From assembly GCF_040954645.1 (NCBI RefSeq), contig NC_092803.1, positions 124,267,961-124,331,960 on the forward strand: a DNA stretch of 64,000 nucleotides, read 5' to 3'. Position numbers and translations under genes: made by a program. Every line of letters begins with the position of its first letter. Position 1 is the stretch's first letter. Origin of the DNA: Diabrotica undecimpunctata (Eukaryota > Arthropoda > Insecta > Coleoptera > Chrysomelidae). This document shows, one piece after another, positions 11,704-23,325 of this stretch. The notes beneath the pieces were generated by a model. The model did no database searches. It was not told the DNA's origin and saw only the letters and a list, made by a program, of their open reading frames with translations.

Positions 11704-12445
11704 ATGTTTAGAAAGCCAACGCCTAGGAAAATACGAAATACGTCTGCAGATGTAATGACTGCTGCCACAAAGTTGGTATTAGACCAAAAACTATTCTCTA
11801 CATGGTGCAGCTGAGAGATATATTATTAGTTTTGTAATTCTACGACGATATGTCTTTAAAAAACGCAATAATCCCGACGCAGATATAAAAATGTCACCCA
11901 ATGATTCCGTTTGATAATTCTTTACAGAGGAAAAACAAATAAGAATAGCAGGGTATATTAATACCTGCAGTAAAGTGGAATATAGATTGTCCACAAAAGA
12001 GTGTAAAAGGCTTGCGCGAGAGATGCCGTATGTAAATAAACCGGTTGTTCCTGAATATTGTACAGAAAACGAGCAACCTGGGATTGATTGGCTACGATAA
12101 TTTACCACTTTCCATGGATATTTACCAAAGAGACTACACCAGATACTGAACGTGCTGGATTATCTGGCGCACAACTTCAGAACAAAATTGGACTTGGACC
12201 ATCTAACATATAATTTGAGCTAGAAAGAACTACGGATAATAAACTTCTTACAATTGATAGTCCAGAAGACTTCAGAGGGCGTCCAAAAGTACCATCCCGT
12301 AAAGCTAACAAAAAACCTAGAAAGCGAGGTAAAAGCACAATTATTACTGACAGTAGAGAAAGATGCGTTGATAGAAAAAGAAAGAGGAAAAGGGCAAAAT
12401 TAGCAAAAAGTGTACAAAAAGTACACTTTTTGCAAGTCTAGTACA
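11704..12445 (+). pseudogene. pogo-like transposase remnant lacking the DDE core
   Basis: From an ATG at 11704 the N-terminus MFRKPTPRKIRNTSADVMTA matches the psq-type HTH start of insect pogo transposases. After stops and shifts it continues KKRNNPDADIKMSPND and then a CENP-B-type DNA-binding block, IAGYINTCSKVEYRLSTKE followed by KRLAREM. Next come DTERAGLSGAQLQNKIG and then directly the basic C-terminal tail (SRKANKKPRKRGKSTIITD). In an intact pogo protein a ~200-residue DDE catalytic domain lies between these parts. Its absence shows an internal deletion. Stops occur at about 11812, 11914 and 12098. Confidence 0.65.
12403..12433. repeat. perfect 13-bp inverted repeat, 5-nt loop
   Basis: GCAAAAAGTGTAC (12403-12415), AAAAA, then GTACACTTTTTGC (12421-12433). 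It lies at the 3' end of the pogo-like remnant and probably arose by a local duplication or fold-back repair. A role as a terminator is possible but unsupported. Confidence 0.9.
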
Positions 12446-12982
12446 AAAAGAGCTGATAATTAATGTACATTTATTTGCCACTTTAAGAAACAGACAGAAA
12501 AAAAGTAATCAAATACTAGAATCAAAGAGGCTTTTCCAAAGACAAATATATCAGGCACACAACTAGTAACATTTCTTTCATAATAAAGAAAATTCAAAAC
12601 CTAACTCTCAACATTGTGTGAGCAAGACCTATAAAAAAATAACGTACATAATAAAATATCTACACAAAATACCTAAAACATGGACAACATTTATTTCTCT
12701 TTATATAGTCATAAATAGGCCTAAAAACTTATTTCTCAAACCCTCTGACAGTTGATGTTAAAAGTGAGGTCCGCAACGATGTGAAATTTTAATGAACCAA
12801 ACTTTATAAAAAAAATGAAGGGATGAGTGGTTTAAGAAGACTCTATTTCAGAAAGTTCTACCGTGAGAATTTAATGCCAGCTTTTATCTGCAAATTAAAA
12901 TATATTTAGAACGTTTCTTTGACAGTAACGTAACCTTTTAATTCAATTTAAAAGAGGCTTGTATTTGATTACAGTTTTAAAA

Positions 12983-13028
<46 letters not shown>

Positions 13029-13567
13029 CAAAAATGATAGAAATATCAAAATTATTGTACAAACTACAGTATATTTTGCATTGTATATTTATAATTCTAT
13101 AATTTTAATACTCAATCACACTTTTGTATCACTAAACTAATGATATTAGAAGGGGAAAAAATTTAGAAACTCAAAGAAAGTCTTTTATATTTTTTACCTT
13201 GACTGCGAATCATGAACCTTTTAGAAATTTGAAATCATATAAAAATAAAATATAATTTACAAACAAAATAATCGCTTTTAGCTTTTAAGCTTTCTATGGC
13301 AATAAATAATATTCAATAACCATTTCACTCCTTTAAGTATGTACTGAACAGGCCAATAAACAGGTTAATAAATTACATCAGTATATACAGCCAGGTCATA
13401 TCGTTAAAGAAACGAGGAAATGTTGACACAGGCTTTCCGACTTTACTCTCCAACTGAAATACAATACAAAACAATTCCTAAATACGCTTATGTTATCATC
13501 TGAACATGTAGATACTATGAGAATATTCATAAAATATAGAAGCTGTTTCTAACATAGAAGTTGAAGC
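12446..13567. other. unassigned AT-rich sequence with a short (TA)n tract
   Basis: No gene was recognised. A TA tract occupies about 12987-13024. Confidence 0.45.
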
Positions 13568-14885
13568 ATGTTAACATGTAATTTTATCCTCAGTAGGTGC
13601 ATCAGACCCGGTAAAAATAAAAGTAATACTTGGCCCACACCAAGAAAAAAACACAATACCCGAAGCTTCCTTGGACTTTGCACGTACTATCATCGCTCGC
13701 TGAAAGATTTTGGAAAGATTGCCAAATCTCTCCATAACCTGACTGAGAGAAAGATGGCATTTACTGGACACCAGACTGCCAGATTGTCTTCACTACACTC
13801 AAGTATAAATTGACAATATCCGAAAAAACAGGTTCTTTTCGGGCTTAATATGAGTGCTTTTCAAAATGACATTAAAGCGGTGCTTTCCCAAGTGCAGCTG
13901 GGTGAGAAATATGTCATAGAATACTTAAGTAAAACTCTGAGAAAAGGGGAAAGAAACTACCGTATCACCATAAAGACATTATTGGAACTCGTTAAAGCAG
14001 TAGACCATTCCGGCTTGCAATGGCTCATCAACTTTAAGATACTCAAGGGCCAGATAGTTCTAGTTGGATAGCTGGAGAAACTATAGACCTATAATTTTTA
14101 ACTTCACCTCTCGAGAAGACCACGCAAAGAAAGGAACTGCCGATTCTACGAGCGCCAAGATAAACAAGAGGGTCAGATTCTACAGTTAAAACCCCTAGAG
14201 AACGGAAGTGACGAAGAAACTCTGGCCCAACAAAACTTTCAGGCTGAACAAAATTTTCGAACAAAAAATAGTGCGTGAGTGGCTGTACAATGAAGAAGAA
14301 TACTGTAAACGATGTGATCTGTGTATATCCAAGAAAGGACCCAAAACGAGACTTAGGAGAAAACTCTAACAACACATCATCAAGACTCCATGGAAACGAG
14401 TTGCTGATGACATTCTGGGACCATTTCCAGTAACAAAATTAGAAAACAAGTATTTGATGGTCGTTATGAACTATTTTTTCAAATAACTAGAAGTAGTTGC
14501 ACTAGCCAACCAAGAAGTGGCCTACAGTGGTTACAGTTGGTGAGGTCCTGCTTGAGAATGTTGTTACCCGAAATGACGTTCCACTTCTGCTTTATTCTAC
14601 AATGGCAAGACTTCAGACTACAAAAGAAGTTGCCAACTATCCGCAAGCAGTGAAGGGCCATTAGCTTAATGGGACTGCTTGTGTCTGCGATGACGTCATC
14701 ACTTATAAATGGGAGAGTCCATACAGAACAAGAACAGTGCCTTAAGTTGTACTCCCAAAGTCATACGTTAAAAGCATACTTACAGAACTACATGATAGCC
14801 ACTACTGGAATATTTTAAGATCAATAGGACTCTGGTAAGAATCCTTGAGAACTATTATTGGGTTAATTGTTGGCAAGATATAGAA
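13568..14885 (+). pseudogene. Ty3/gypsy pol remnant, domains out of order
   Basis: At 13630-13760 the plus strand encodes the end of a gypsy reverse transcriptase (RSFLGLCTYYHRSLKDFGKI, then KSLHNLTERKMAF). An RNase H follows at 13850-14040 (KAVLSQVQLGEKYVIEYLSK...LQWLINFK). Integrase follows near 14275-14345 with the CC half of its zinc finger (YCKRCDLCISKKGPKTRLR), then DDILGPFPV with the first catalytic aspartate at about 14407 and YLMVVMNYFF. Near 14735-14880 comes LPKSYVKSILTELHDSHYWNI, the HH half of the zinc finger, which should lie before the CC half. Many stops and shifts interrupt it. No long terminal repeats were seen on either side. Confidence 0.8.
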
Positions 14886-15773
14886 TAATAGTGCAAACGA
14901 TATTAAAATTGACTAAAGGTTAGTTAGTTTTTTTAGTAAGAAGAATTCTTACTCCATTCATAAGGATTTTACCAGTATTTATACAGAAGTATAAAGCTCC
15001 ATTTTCTGTTAAGACGATTGTTTAATTTTTCCTACTTTGGCCTATCTTAGATCTGAATAGGTAGATATATTTTTATTTAATTTTTATTTTCTTTAGTTGT
15101 GGTCGTTTTAGCTAGACTAAAGTTTTACACTTGGATTAGCATTTAGTCCTCTGTTATCAAGTAATACAATGCTCTTAATCTGATTTATTTAAATAACATA
15201 ATAATTTAAAACTAATATATCCCTCATTGAAGCTGTAATCGCCCCCTTAAGGCAAGAGCTTTGTTATGTTTTTTTAATATAATTAACATTAACATTCCTC
15301 TTCCATATCCGTGAGTAGGTTTCTTGATTAGCTTACCCATTTGCCTCGAATATTTTAGTTGGATTTTAAGTAATTAGAGTGGAATTGTACGTGGAGGTAA
15401 TTTAGCAAAAAAGTAGACATGTGTTTTATGGTAAAATGTTAAAAATTATGTGGCTTGATTATACAAGTAATTTCTAAAACGAAAGTTTTTATTATCTAAT
15501 AAAAACAGCAATAAAAAAACATGTCTAAGTGGTTTTTAATCTCGATGCAGTAATTTTTTAAAGCACCGTTAAGCAGGAAAAAAAGTATTCATCATCAATT
15601 AGAAATTTATCACCAGAAAAATACTCCACAGTATAAATTATTCTTTTCTTTTCTGGAATTATGGGATTGTAAAATGCCATAACGCTTTATTTGCTTCTAT
15701 GGCTGGACAGAAGTAATATTTCGTATCATTTAAATAATAATAAAAATACCCTTTTCTAAGTTAAATTTTCGTA
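14886..15773. other. unassigned AT-rich sequence
   Basis: No coding or repeat structure was recognised up to the start of the foldback element. Confidence 0.45.
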
Positions 15774-16745
15774 TAGCCCAGTCTGGTTATACAAAAATCA
15801 TCGATTTCACGGCAAAATGTTTCGCAGATATCTGAAGCTTTTAAGACATAGGTGGGGGTTACTAAATGACGAATAGATAAAAAGATACTCCTACTTTTAA
15901 ATTGCGTTTTTTTTAAACAATAATTTATGGTCAGAATTTGATTTTTTATCTATAAGTTTTTTCCCTTATAATTTAAATAAACAATATTTACACCATTTTT
16001 TTATATCAAGAATATCTTTATTTTCCTGTTTTTTCAATTAAAATTGATAAATAATTTACGGAGATATTTGCAAAAAAGCAGTTTTTTGCACTAATTTATA
16101 AATTTAATTAATTTTTTTATTAACAAAATAAAATGTAATTAATACATTTCAGCATTGAGGAATTACCCTCCTTTAAATTTGTGCGAAACTTCCCCCCGAT
16201 CGGTCAAATAGTTTAAAAGTTATTCAATTTGTTTATCCCTGGGACTAATTATTTAAACCATTGAACTTGCTCTATGAATGATGCAAGACACATTTAACAA
16301 ATTTCATACGATTCTTTAAGACTTATACTATCTCAGAAGTTAAATGAATATTGAGTTTTCATCGAAATTATTTACAAAATAAACGTTTGAAAAAGGTGTA
16401 TGCTTTTTACTTATAAACAATTGTAATAACTTCTATATTTTTTAAGCTACAGACTTGTACGTACAACCATTAGATAGCTGGTAAAAAAACTCAAATTTAA
16501 CAAAAAAAAAATAAACCTTCTATGAACAATAGGAACAAAGTTAGCGACAATTTTTTTGTTAATTATATTTCCATTGTTTATTAATATTAAGAAGTAAAAT
16601 TTGCACAAATTTTGAATGAAAATCTAAACTTTGTATTGAATTTTATAGCTATAAAATTCATCCAATTTTTTGAAACTTAAAACCTTTCGAAACGAAGTTA
16701 CTTTCGAAAGATCGACATAGGAAAGAGGAGGGTAGATAAACTGTT

Positions 16746-17749
16746 TTAGCTCCTCGCTGCAAAATTTAATATTATGGTTACGGCGGTTATGGCGCCATTT
16801 TTAGCGTTTCTTATTGCGTATTCTACTTCTTCTTTCAATATGTCTGGCCCAGTTGCATTGATTATCTGAGTTAAGTTGTTTCTATCGTCTTCAAATAATT
16901 CATTCAGGTATTCTGTCCATCTTTTTATTTTATTCTCTAGATCTACAATAAGATTTCTATCTTTGTCTTTAAGTTTACCTATTTGGCATTTCTTTATGCT
17001 TCCTGTTATCTCTTTTACTTTTTTGTGCATATTGAACGCATCGTACTTTTTCTCATAGGTTTCCATTTCTTCACATTGTTCTTTAATCCACTCCTCTTTG
17101 GCTTGTTTTATTCTCTTTTTTATGTGTTTATTTATTTCTTTGTATTTGTCTGGGTTTTTCTTCATCTTTCTTCTTTGTTCCATCAAGTCTAGTATATCTT
17201 GTGTCATCCACTTCTTCTTCTTTGTTGTTGTTTTTGTAAGATGTTTCTTTCCTGCTGTTTGTATAGCTGTATTTATGTACTTGTAATGTTTGGTTAACGT
17301 TGTTTGTATCGTTAATTTGTTGCTGCACTGAACGGAGGTTTTCATTTATTTCTTCTCCTGTTTCTTGTCGTATATTTTAAGTTTATTTAAATCTAGTGCC
17401 TTTCTGGGTGATCTTCTAATCTTTTTTGGGTACGTCTTAGTACATTTAACAGCATTAGGATACCTCCTTGCTATCATAATGTAGTCTATTTGATTTCTCA
17501 ATATTTTTTCTTGGTATGTTGTGGAGATGTCCATGTATATAACCGTCGAGGAGGTAATTTGAAAAAGGTATTTGGTATTACGAAGTCTTCACTTTGGCAA
17601 AATTGAATCAATAGATCTCCTCTTTCATTTCTGTTTCTAAGCCCATATTTTTCTACTTGTTCTCCTACCTTACCTTGACCCACCTTGGCATTAAGATCGT
17701 CCATTAATATGTTGATGTATGGAAAGACTGACTTAATAAGTGAAGACAA
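16746..17749 (-). pseudogene. RTE-like LINE fragment inside the foldback element
   Basis: Reading leftwards, the fragment covers the end of the endonuclease (DDLNAKVGQGKVGE, RNERGDLLIQFC, NTFFKLPPRRLYTWTSP, then NQIDYIMIARRY). It continues through the linker (AKEEWIKEQCEEMETYEKKYD, HKKVKEITGS) to the first residues of the reverse transcriptase (PDILKEEVEYAIRNAKNGA). It matches, domain by domain, the full-length LINE at 44236-47595. The 3' two thirds of the LINE are missing and the break at 16746 coincides with the inner edge of the left arm. The N-terminal endonuclease is also missing. Frameshifts lie near 17345 and 17520. Confidence 0.82.
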
Positions 17750-18426
17750 ACAACCTGCAACAAAAAGGTTCAGACCTGACAGTGAAGGCGAATAAATGAA
17801 CCAAATTTTAACTTTTAAACCAATGTATGTAAAGAAAATAAAAAAAAGTAAAGTTCAATAAACATTGCAAAATTTAATAAGGCGAGTGATGAAAAAATCG
17901 ACTTATTTTATAAAAGCAGTAAGACAGATTAGATTAATATTATATATCATATTTGTAAGAAAAAATAGAATAAAAATCAATATTTTTAATTATAAAAATA
18001 CAAACAATTATAATTAATATAAGGAATATAATAATAAAACGTGTAAAAAATTACCTGAAATGTAATTTATAAAATATATAAGTATTATTATATCATTGAT
18101 ATACAATGAAAAAACATATGTTGATTTTCCGGGATTTTCCGAGATTTATGGGAGGTGAAAATTATGCCATCATTATTAATACTGCGACAGACTATTCGAG
18201 CAAATTAAAAAAAGTAAGTATTTTGGGTGAATTTCAAATGGACTTAATTTTTCCAAGTTTTCCCATATTTTCCGGCCAGTGAAAACTATGTATTTATTCA
18301 TATTTCGACGAGCTACCCCAGAATAAAAAAAAAGAGGCTTGCAGCTGCAAAGGAAGCCGAGATAATGTAAATTTTTCCTACGTGTTGCAATTTGAAGTTC
18401 CGATGCCGAAAAAAAAAACGGAGCCG
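17750..18426. other. AT-rich interior of the foldback element
   Basis: There is no coding signal. Two similar phrases, TTTTCCGAGATTTATGGGAGGTG and CATATTTTCCGGCCAGTG, followed by AAAA(T/C)TATG, lie ~130 bp apart near 18130 and 18265 and look like a diverged direct repeat. Confidence 0.5.
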
Positions 18427-19384
18427 AAACAGATATCCTATCCACTTCCCTATGTCGACCTTTCGAAAGTACCGTCGTTTCGAAAAATTAGATAAATTTT
18501 ATAGCTATAAGTTTCAATATAAAGTTTAGATTTTAGTTATAAGTTAGCTATAAGTTATTACAATTGTTTATAAGTAAAAAACATACCCCTTTTTCAAACG
18601 TTTATTTTGTAAATAATTTCGATGAAAACTCAATCTGCATTTAACTTCTGAGATAGTCTAAGTCTTAAAGAATCCTATGAAATTTTCTGAATGTGTCTAG
18701 CATCATGCATAGCGCAAGCTCAATAGTTTAAATAATTAGCCTCAAGGATAAACAAATTAAATAACTTATAAAATGTTTGACTGATCGAGAAGAAATTTCG
18801 CACAAATCTAAAAGATGGTAATTCCTTGATGTTTAAATGTATTAATACCATTTTATTTGGTTAATAAAAAAATTAATAAAATTTATAAATTAGTGCAAAA
18901 AACTGTTTTTTTTGCAAATATCTCTGTAAATTATTTATCAATTTTAATTAAAAAAACGGGAAAATAAAGATATTCTTAACATAAAAAAATGAAATAAATA
19001 TTGTTTATTTAAAAACTAAGGACAAAAAATTATAGACAAAAAATCAAATTGTGACCATAAATTATTGCTTAAAAAAAACGCAAGGTAAAACTAGGAGTAT
19101 CTTTTCATCTATTCATCATCTAGTATCCCCCACCTATGTCTTAAAAGCTTCAGATATCTGCGAAACATTTTTCCACCTTTTTTTTTAACCAGACTGGGCT
19201 AGTACTATATTTTTCTAAAATTTGACAGAAGTACAGTTTAGTTAATTTTTTTATAGTTCTTCATCAATTCTGTCCTCATTCAGAACACTAACTAATTTAC
19301 CTGAATTTATAAATACGGAATTAGGTTAATAGTCCAATCGGGTTAGACTAAAAAATGACCTAACCTTGCATAGCTAACTGCCTC

Positions 19385-20600
19385 AAATTCTATTGTTCTG
19401 ACTTAAGGGGGTCCTTAGAATTTCGATGTTAAAATTTTTTTGTAAGGTCGATATTTACCGAGTTATGGGAGGAAATAGTAAAAGGAGTTGCGAGAAAGCA
19501 TAATAATGAAATTTTCTCTTTTGTTAATATTAACTTTACGACATGACTGTATATGAACAAAAATGAAGAGAATTGTATTTTATTCGATTTTAATCTCCTT
19601 AATTTTTTTGATAACATCAATATTTCAGTTGGTACGTATGCGACCAAGGTGCGAACGTAAGACCTTACAGGGATTGAATTTATAGAAATTAAATTTGTTT
19701 AACAACTCGGCCATTTAAACTTAAAAAAAATGGTAAGAACTTACATTGTTGTAATAGCGTTTAACTATAATTTCTTCTTTGCGAATTTTTTCGTGCGGTT
19801 GATATTTTCCCAGTTATGGGAGAGTATTGTGCAAGCAGGAGGGAAGCATAATTATTTAATTATCTCGTTTAGTAATAACTTTAGGACATATATGTGCATA
19901 AACAGAAATAGGCAGAATTCTATTGTATACAATTTTAATATCTTTTATTTTTTTGTTCAAAGCAAAGACCTTGGAGATATTGGTTTTATAGTAATTGTTT
20001 TTATTCAACATCTCAGCCGTTTTTAACTATTCGACAAAATCGTACGGCGTGTTGCAATTACGATTTCCTACAATTTCTTCTGTGCAAATTTTTTCGTGTG
20101 GTCAATATTTTCCTAGTTAAGGAAAAAATAGTGAGTAGGTATAATATTAATAAATTATCTTGTTTATTGTTGACTTTTTAAATTTCTGTGATGTTTTGTG
20201 CTAAAATTAATATTTAAGATCCTAATTATAGCAGTGACGTCATTAGCAGCAAGACATAAAACAAGAACGAACCTACGAGCTTAAATATTGATTTAAGTAA
20301 AAAATATGCAACAGATCAAAATTGTATAAAATATAATTCTCTTTAATATTTATGTACATTTATATCATCCGATTAATGATAATCAAGATAATTCATTCAT
20401 TCTGCTTTCCCCCTTCCACAATTTCCCTATTAATTAGGAAAATATCGAACCCACGAACAAAATATACAAAAGATAGGAAATCGCATTTGCAATAATTTCA
20501 GTCCTTACCATAATTTTCTAAAAGTTGAAAATAGCGGAGATATTGAACAAAAACGATTGTGCTTTAAAATCATGATTTAAAATCAACACACTGGCGGAGT
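19385..20600. repeat. diverged ~300-350 bp tandem units with an inverted copy
   Basis: The phrase TTTTTTCGTG(C/T)GGT(T/C)(G/A)ATATTTTCC recurs near 19435 (diverged), 19787 and 20089, giving spacings of ~352 and ~302 bp. Neighbouring phrases (GGGA(A)GCATAAT, GGACATATATGTGCATAAAC, ATTCAACATCTCAGCC) recur with it. From about 20600 down to 20330 the same order appears on the other strand (AGGAAAATATCGAACCCACG, CGGAGATATTGAACAAAAACG). This looks like a decayed satellite or multi-unit foldback. No protein is encoded. Confidence 0.7.
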
Positions 20601-20928
20601 TCAATCGCGATTTTAAATTTACAGTACTCTCGACCAGCTTAAAAGTTAGAAGAATAAAATTTGGTCAAATAGTCAAAGGTCAAATACTATCCTAACTGGA
20701 CTATAAATATTATTTTATAAGGGATTAAACCAATGACTTGGTCTTTTCTATTGGTTGGTGAGTTGAGTGTGATCCCTTTAACAATTGCACTCTTTATGTT
20801 GAGTAAAAAATGCATGAAAAAAAAATTGCATGGGAAAATTGCCGAAGTATCGTAAAATATAGGAATTCTTTTATTCCTAGCGTCATACTGTAGCTTCCAA
20901 TAACCTTGGATTTTCAGTTTACATGTAA

Positions 20929-20932
<4 letters not shown>
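20601..20932. other. unassigned AT-rich sequence
   Basis: Nothing recognised between the repeat array and the TA tract. Confidence 0.4.

Positions 20933-21020
<88 letters not shown>
20933..21020. repeat. (TA)n microsatellite
   Basis: Pure TA tract that abuts the 3' terminus of the minus-strand Penelope-like copy starting at 21021. Confidence 0.95.
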
Positions 21021-21025
<5 letters not shown>

Positions 21026-22648
21026 AGGTACACTCGAAGAGTGGTGGGTTTTTCGGTCAAAGTGGAGAAATAAAAGACAAATACGATGGCTACTTCATCT
21101 ATTTATTGAAGACGTTTCGCTTTCTGCTCGGAAAGCATCATCAGTTCATCTAAAAAGAACAATATGAAACCAAACATCCATAGAGAAGTTATAACCAAAG
21201 TGTGTTACCTTACAAAGACATGTAGCAGTCAGTGATGTTAAAAATATGAAAAAGCTTACAAAGCTGGACATTAAGAGTTAACGTTGTATATAACAATTAA
21301 TTGAAACTAGGTAAAGTTTGCAATTTGACAAGATTAGCACAGCAAAAGAACATGTGATAAAAATACATGTATATAGAAAAAAATTTTTATAAAAACTTAG
21401 TAAAAAACATTAAGGTTTATTTTAAAGTGTAAAGAACTAGAAAGATCATTAGATTGCACTTCCAACAAATTTATTTAAAAATTATATTTTAATTTTAACT
21501 TTAGGTAACATTATAAGTTATTAAAGATTAATAGTAATAAAGAAAAAAATGAAGTTACCAGTCTTTAGCTTACTGAGGCTCGTTGGTAAATGAATTTAAA
21601 GGTTTGACACCCACGCACAACAACGTGAGTAGAAGTGGCCTTGAAGTCACAATGACATAAACAGCAAGGCAAGCTACCAACCTCTATGTATTAAGGCGGT
21701 ATATTCAAAGAATGTGATAAATTTGGTTGACAACTTGTCGTTAAAAAACCAAGCAGTGAAAGGAAAAGGTGGTTAAGATCACCATTTAACCCTACAGTGA
21801 TTGATCTGTCAACAAAGAACAAAGCAAGAGAAGTCAATCCAATATATCACATATTGTAATATTATGACGTCACTAGTTAGCCAGCTAACAGGTGAAGATT
21901 AATAAAAATTTCCGCAGTCCAAAGGTTCAAACATTAAGGACCGTATTGAAAAGGATTCTATGAATCAGATTCAATTTAAAGTTTTATCAAACAAGTTCAT
22001 CAAAAAGAACAATTACTTAATTATGTAAAAGTGTTATTGACAAATATTAATAAAAAGTAAGTTGATAAATCTTAATGAAAGAAGGAATAATTTATTTATA
22101 TTTTATTTTTATTTTTATTTAAATTTATTATAAGAAAATGTGATAAAGAAAACCCCAAAATGGGACAAAATTTAAGTAAACAACATATCAAGCCTAATTC
22201 TGTAAAATTAATGCATGATAAATTTGGCTCAAATTACTAATGTCCGTTCTCTTATTAAGAGTATTAGGATGTTTTAATATTGCACACATTTCTAAAAACT
22301 GTCTTTTAACGAGATTGCGTTCAGTGCCAAGAATTTTAACTTCATTAAAGTTTACTTCATGCTTAGTGTTAATGGCATGTTGGGCAAGAGCACAAGTATG
22401 CTTAGATAAATTGATATCACTGCGGTGTGTCGTAAGACGCCCTCTCAGTGATCTCCCAGTCTGACCGATGTAACATGAGTCACACTCAGCACAAGGTATA
22501 TGATATATTACATTCACTTGTTCCAGAAGGGACAGAGGTGTTTTAGTTTTAGAGAACAAATTCCTGACAGTCTTAGCATTCTTAATAGCAATTTTAACAG
22601 GTACGTTATTATGTTTGTACAGTTTAACGAGTTTTCGTACTCCTTTTC

Positions 22649-22650
<2 letters not shown>
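21021..22650 (-). mobile_element. Penelope-like element, 5'-truncated 3' half
   Basis: The element runs leftwards. Its 3' end near 21021-21160 holds the tail phrase TTATTGAAGACGTTTCGCTT and GCATCATCAGTT, as in the copy at 7555. The GIY-YIG coding part lies at 22194-22640. Between them (21160-22190) is ~1 kb of non-coding 3' sequence. TA tracts lie at both ends (20933-21020 and 22651-22705), and the truncation of the 5' side coincides with the second. Confidence 0.8.
22194..22640 (-). pseudogene. Penelope-like GIY-YIG endonuclease domain
   Basis: Reading leftwards: linker RKGVRKLVKLYKHNNVPVKI, NLFSKTKTPLSLLEQ, then the domain NVIYHIPCAECDSCYIGQTG, RSLRGRLTTHRSDINLSKHT and CALAQHAINTKHEVNF, ending SNLSQIYHALILQN at 22194. 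The GIY-YIG-type core and the arginine are present. The order is the same as in the 8152-8712 copy, but the sequence differs at many residues, so it is a separate family or an older branch. The reverse transcriptase is cut off at the TA tract (22651), so the copy cannot move alone. Confidence 0.88.

Positions 22651-22705
<55 letters not shown>
22651..22705. repeat. (TA)n microsatellite between two Penelope-like copies
   Basis: TA tract joining the truncated 5' side of one minus-strand copy to the 3' terminus of another. Confidence 0.95.
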
Positions 22706-22706
<1 letters not shown>

Positions 22707-23325
22707 AAACCACCAGTTTATTAGGGCTGCAGTCAGAAGGTTGGACGAGTTGTTAGAGAAACACTCTGTTGACTTTTTGTCAAGCTTTCGGAATTGTTTT
22801 ATTTCTTTTTCAAGACACTGTAATATAGATAAAAAATGTGTAAATATTTACAAAATATCACAATTTGTCGGTGCATTGTCGGACCTCATTGTTATGAAAA
22901 TTTTTGTTGTTAGAAAATTGCGAAGGAAAAGGAGAACCGAAAATGAGTTTATTTAAAAGCACTATGGGGTAGGAGTTCTCTAGTAGTATAGATCTCAACT
23001 TTTTTAGTCTCTTGTCCCTGAAATCGATGGTTTACGGTACCACTCCGTTCTAAGTATGCCATCACTGCCACGATGGATAAGCATGTCTAAAAAAGGAATC
23101 ATACCATCTGCCTCTCTCTTAACCGTAAACTTTATGTGTACACATTGGGAGTTAAATGTGTTTAAAACATCAGTTACTTTGTTTTCAGGGAATGATAAAA
23201 TAAAATCATCTACATATCGTTTAATAAAAGGTATGTGAAATGATGTATTTTCTTTACGTGTTGTTAAAAGTTCATCCAAAACAAAGTTACATATTTCGAG
23301 CAAAAATTCAGCGGAGGTCATTCTT
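22706..23325 (-). pseudogene. Penelope-like reverse transcriptase fragment with YVDD
   Basis: At 23004-23321 the minus strand encodes EICNFVLDELL, then HIPFIKRYVDDFILSFPENK with the catalytic YVDD, and FLDMLIHRGSDG followed by TEWYRKPSISGTRD. This spacing and the FLDMLI/WYRKP pair are typical of Penelope-like reverse transcriptases. The 3' part (22706-22960) has no GIY-YIG gene and ends in the tail shared with 10740-10949. Either an internal deletion removed the endonuclease or this is an endonuclease-lacking type. The 5' side changes into LINE sequence near 23325. Confidence 0.82.

Larger units (their letters stand above)
15774..19201. mobile_element. large foldback element with ~0.8-1 kb inverted arms
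   Basis: The left arm (15774 to ~16743) and right arm (~18427 to 19201) are reverse complements with scattered mismatches. Outer ends read TAGCCCAGTCTGGTT at 15774 and its complement at 19187-19201. The inner ends share CTATGTCGA(T/C)CTTTCGAAAGTA. The right arm lacks ~180-200 bp of the left arm (around 16440-16640). A 3-bp GTA on both outer sides (15771-15773, 19202-19204) may be a target duplication but could be chance. The 1.7-kb interior holds a LINE fragment and AT-rich sequence, with no transposase. This is the structure of a non-autonomous foldback-type DNA element; its superfamily is unknown. Confidence 0.82.

Noticed and set aside
15771..15773. GTA as a firm 3-bp target duplication that would place the foldback in PIF/Harbinger or CACTA
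   Set aside because: Three matching bases are too few to classify the element; kept only as a possibility.
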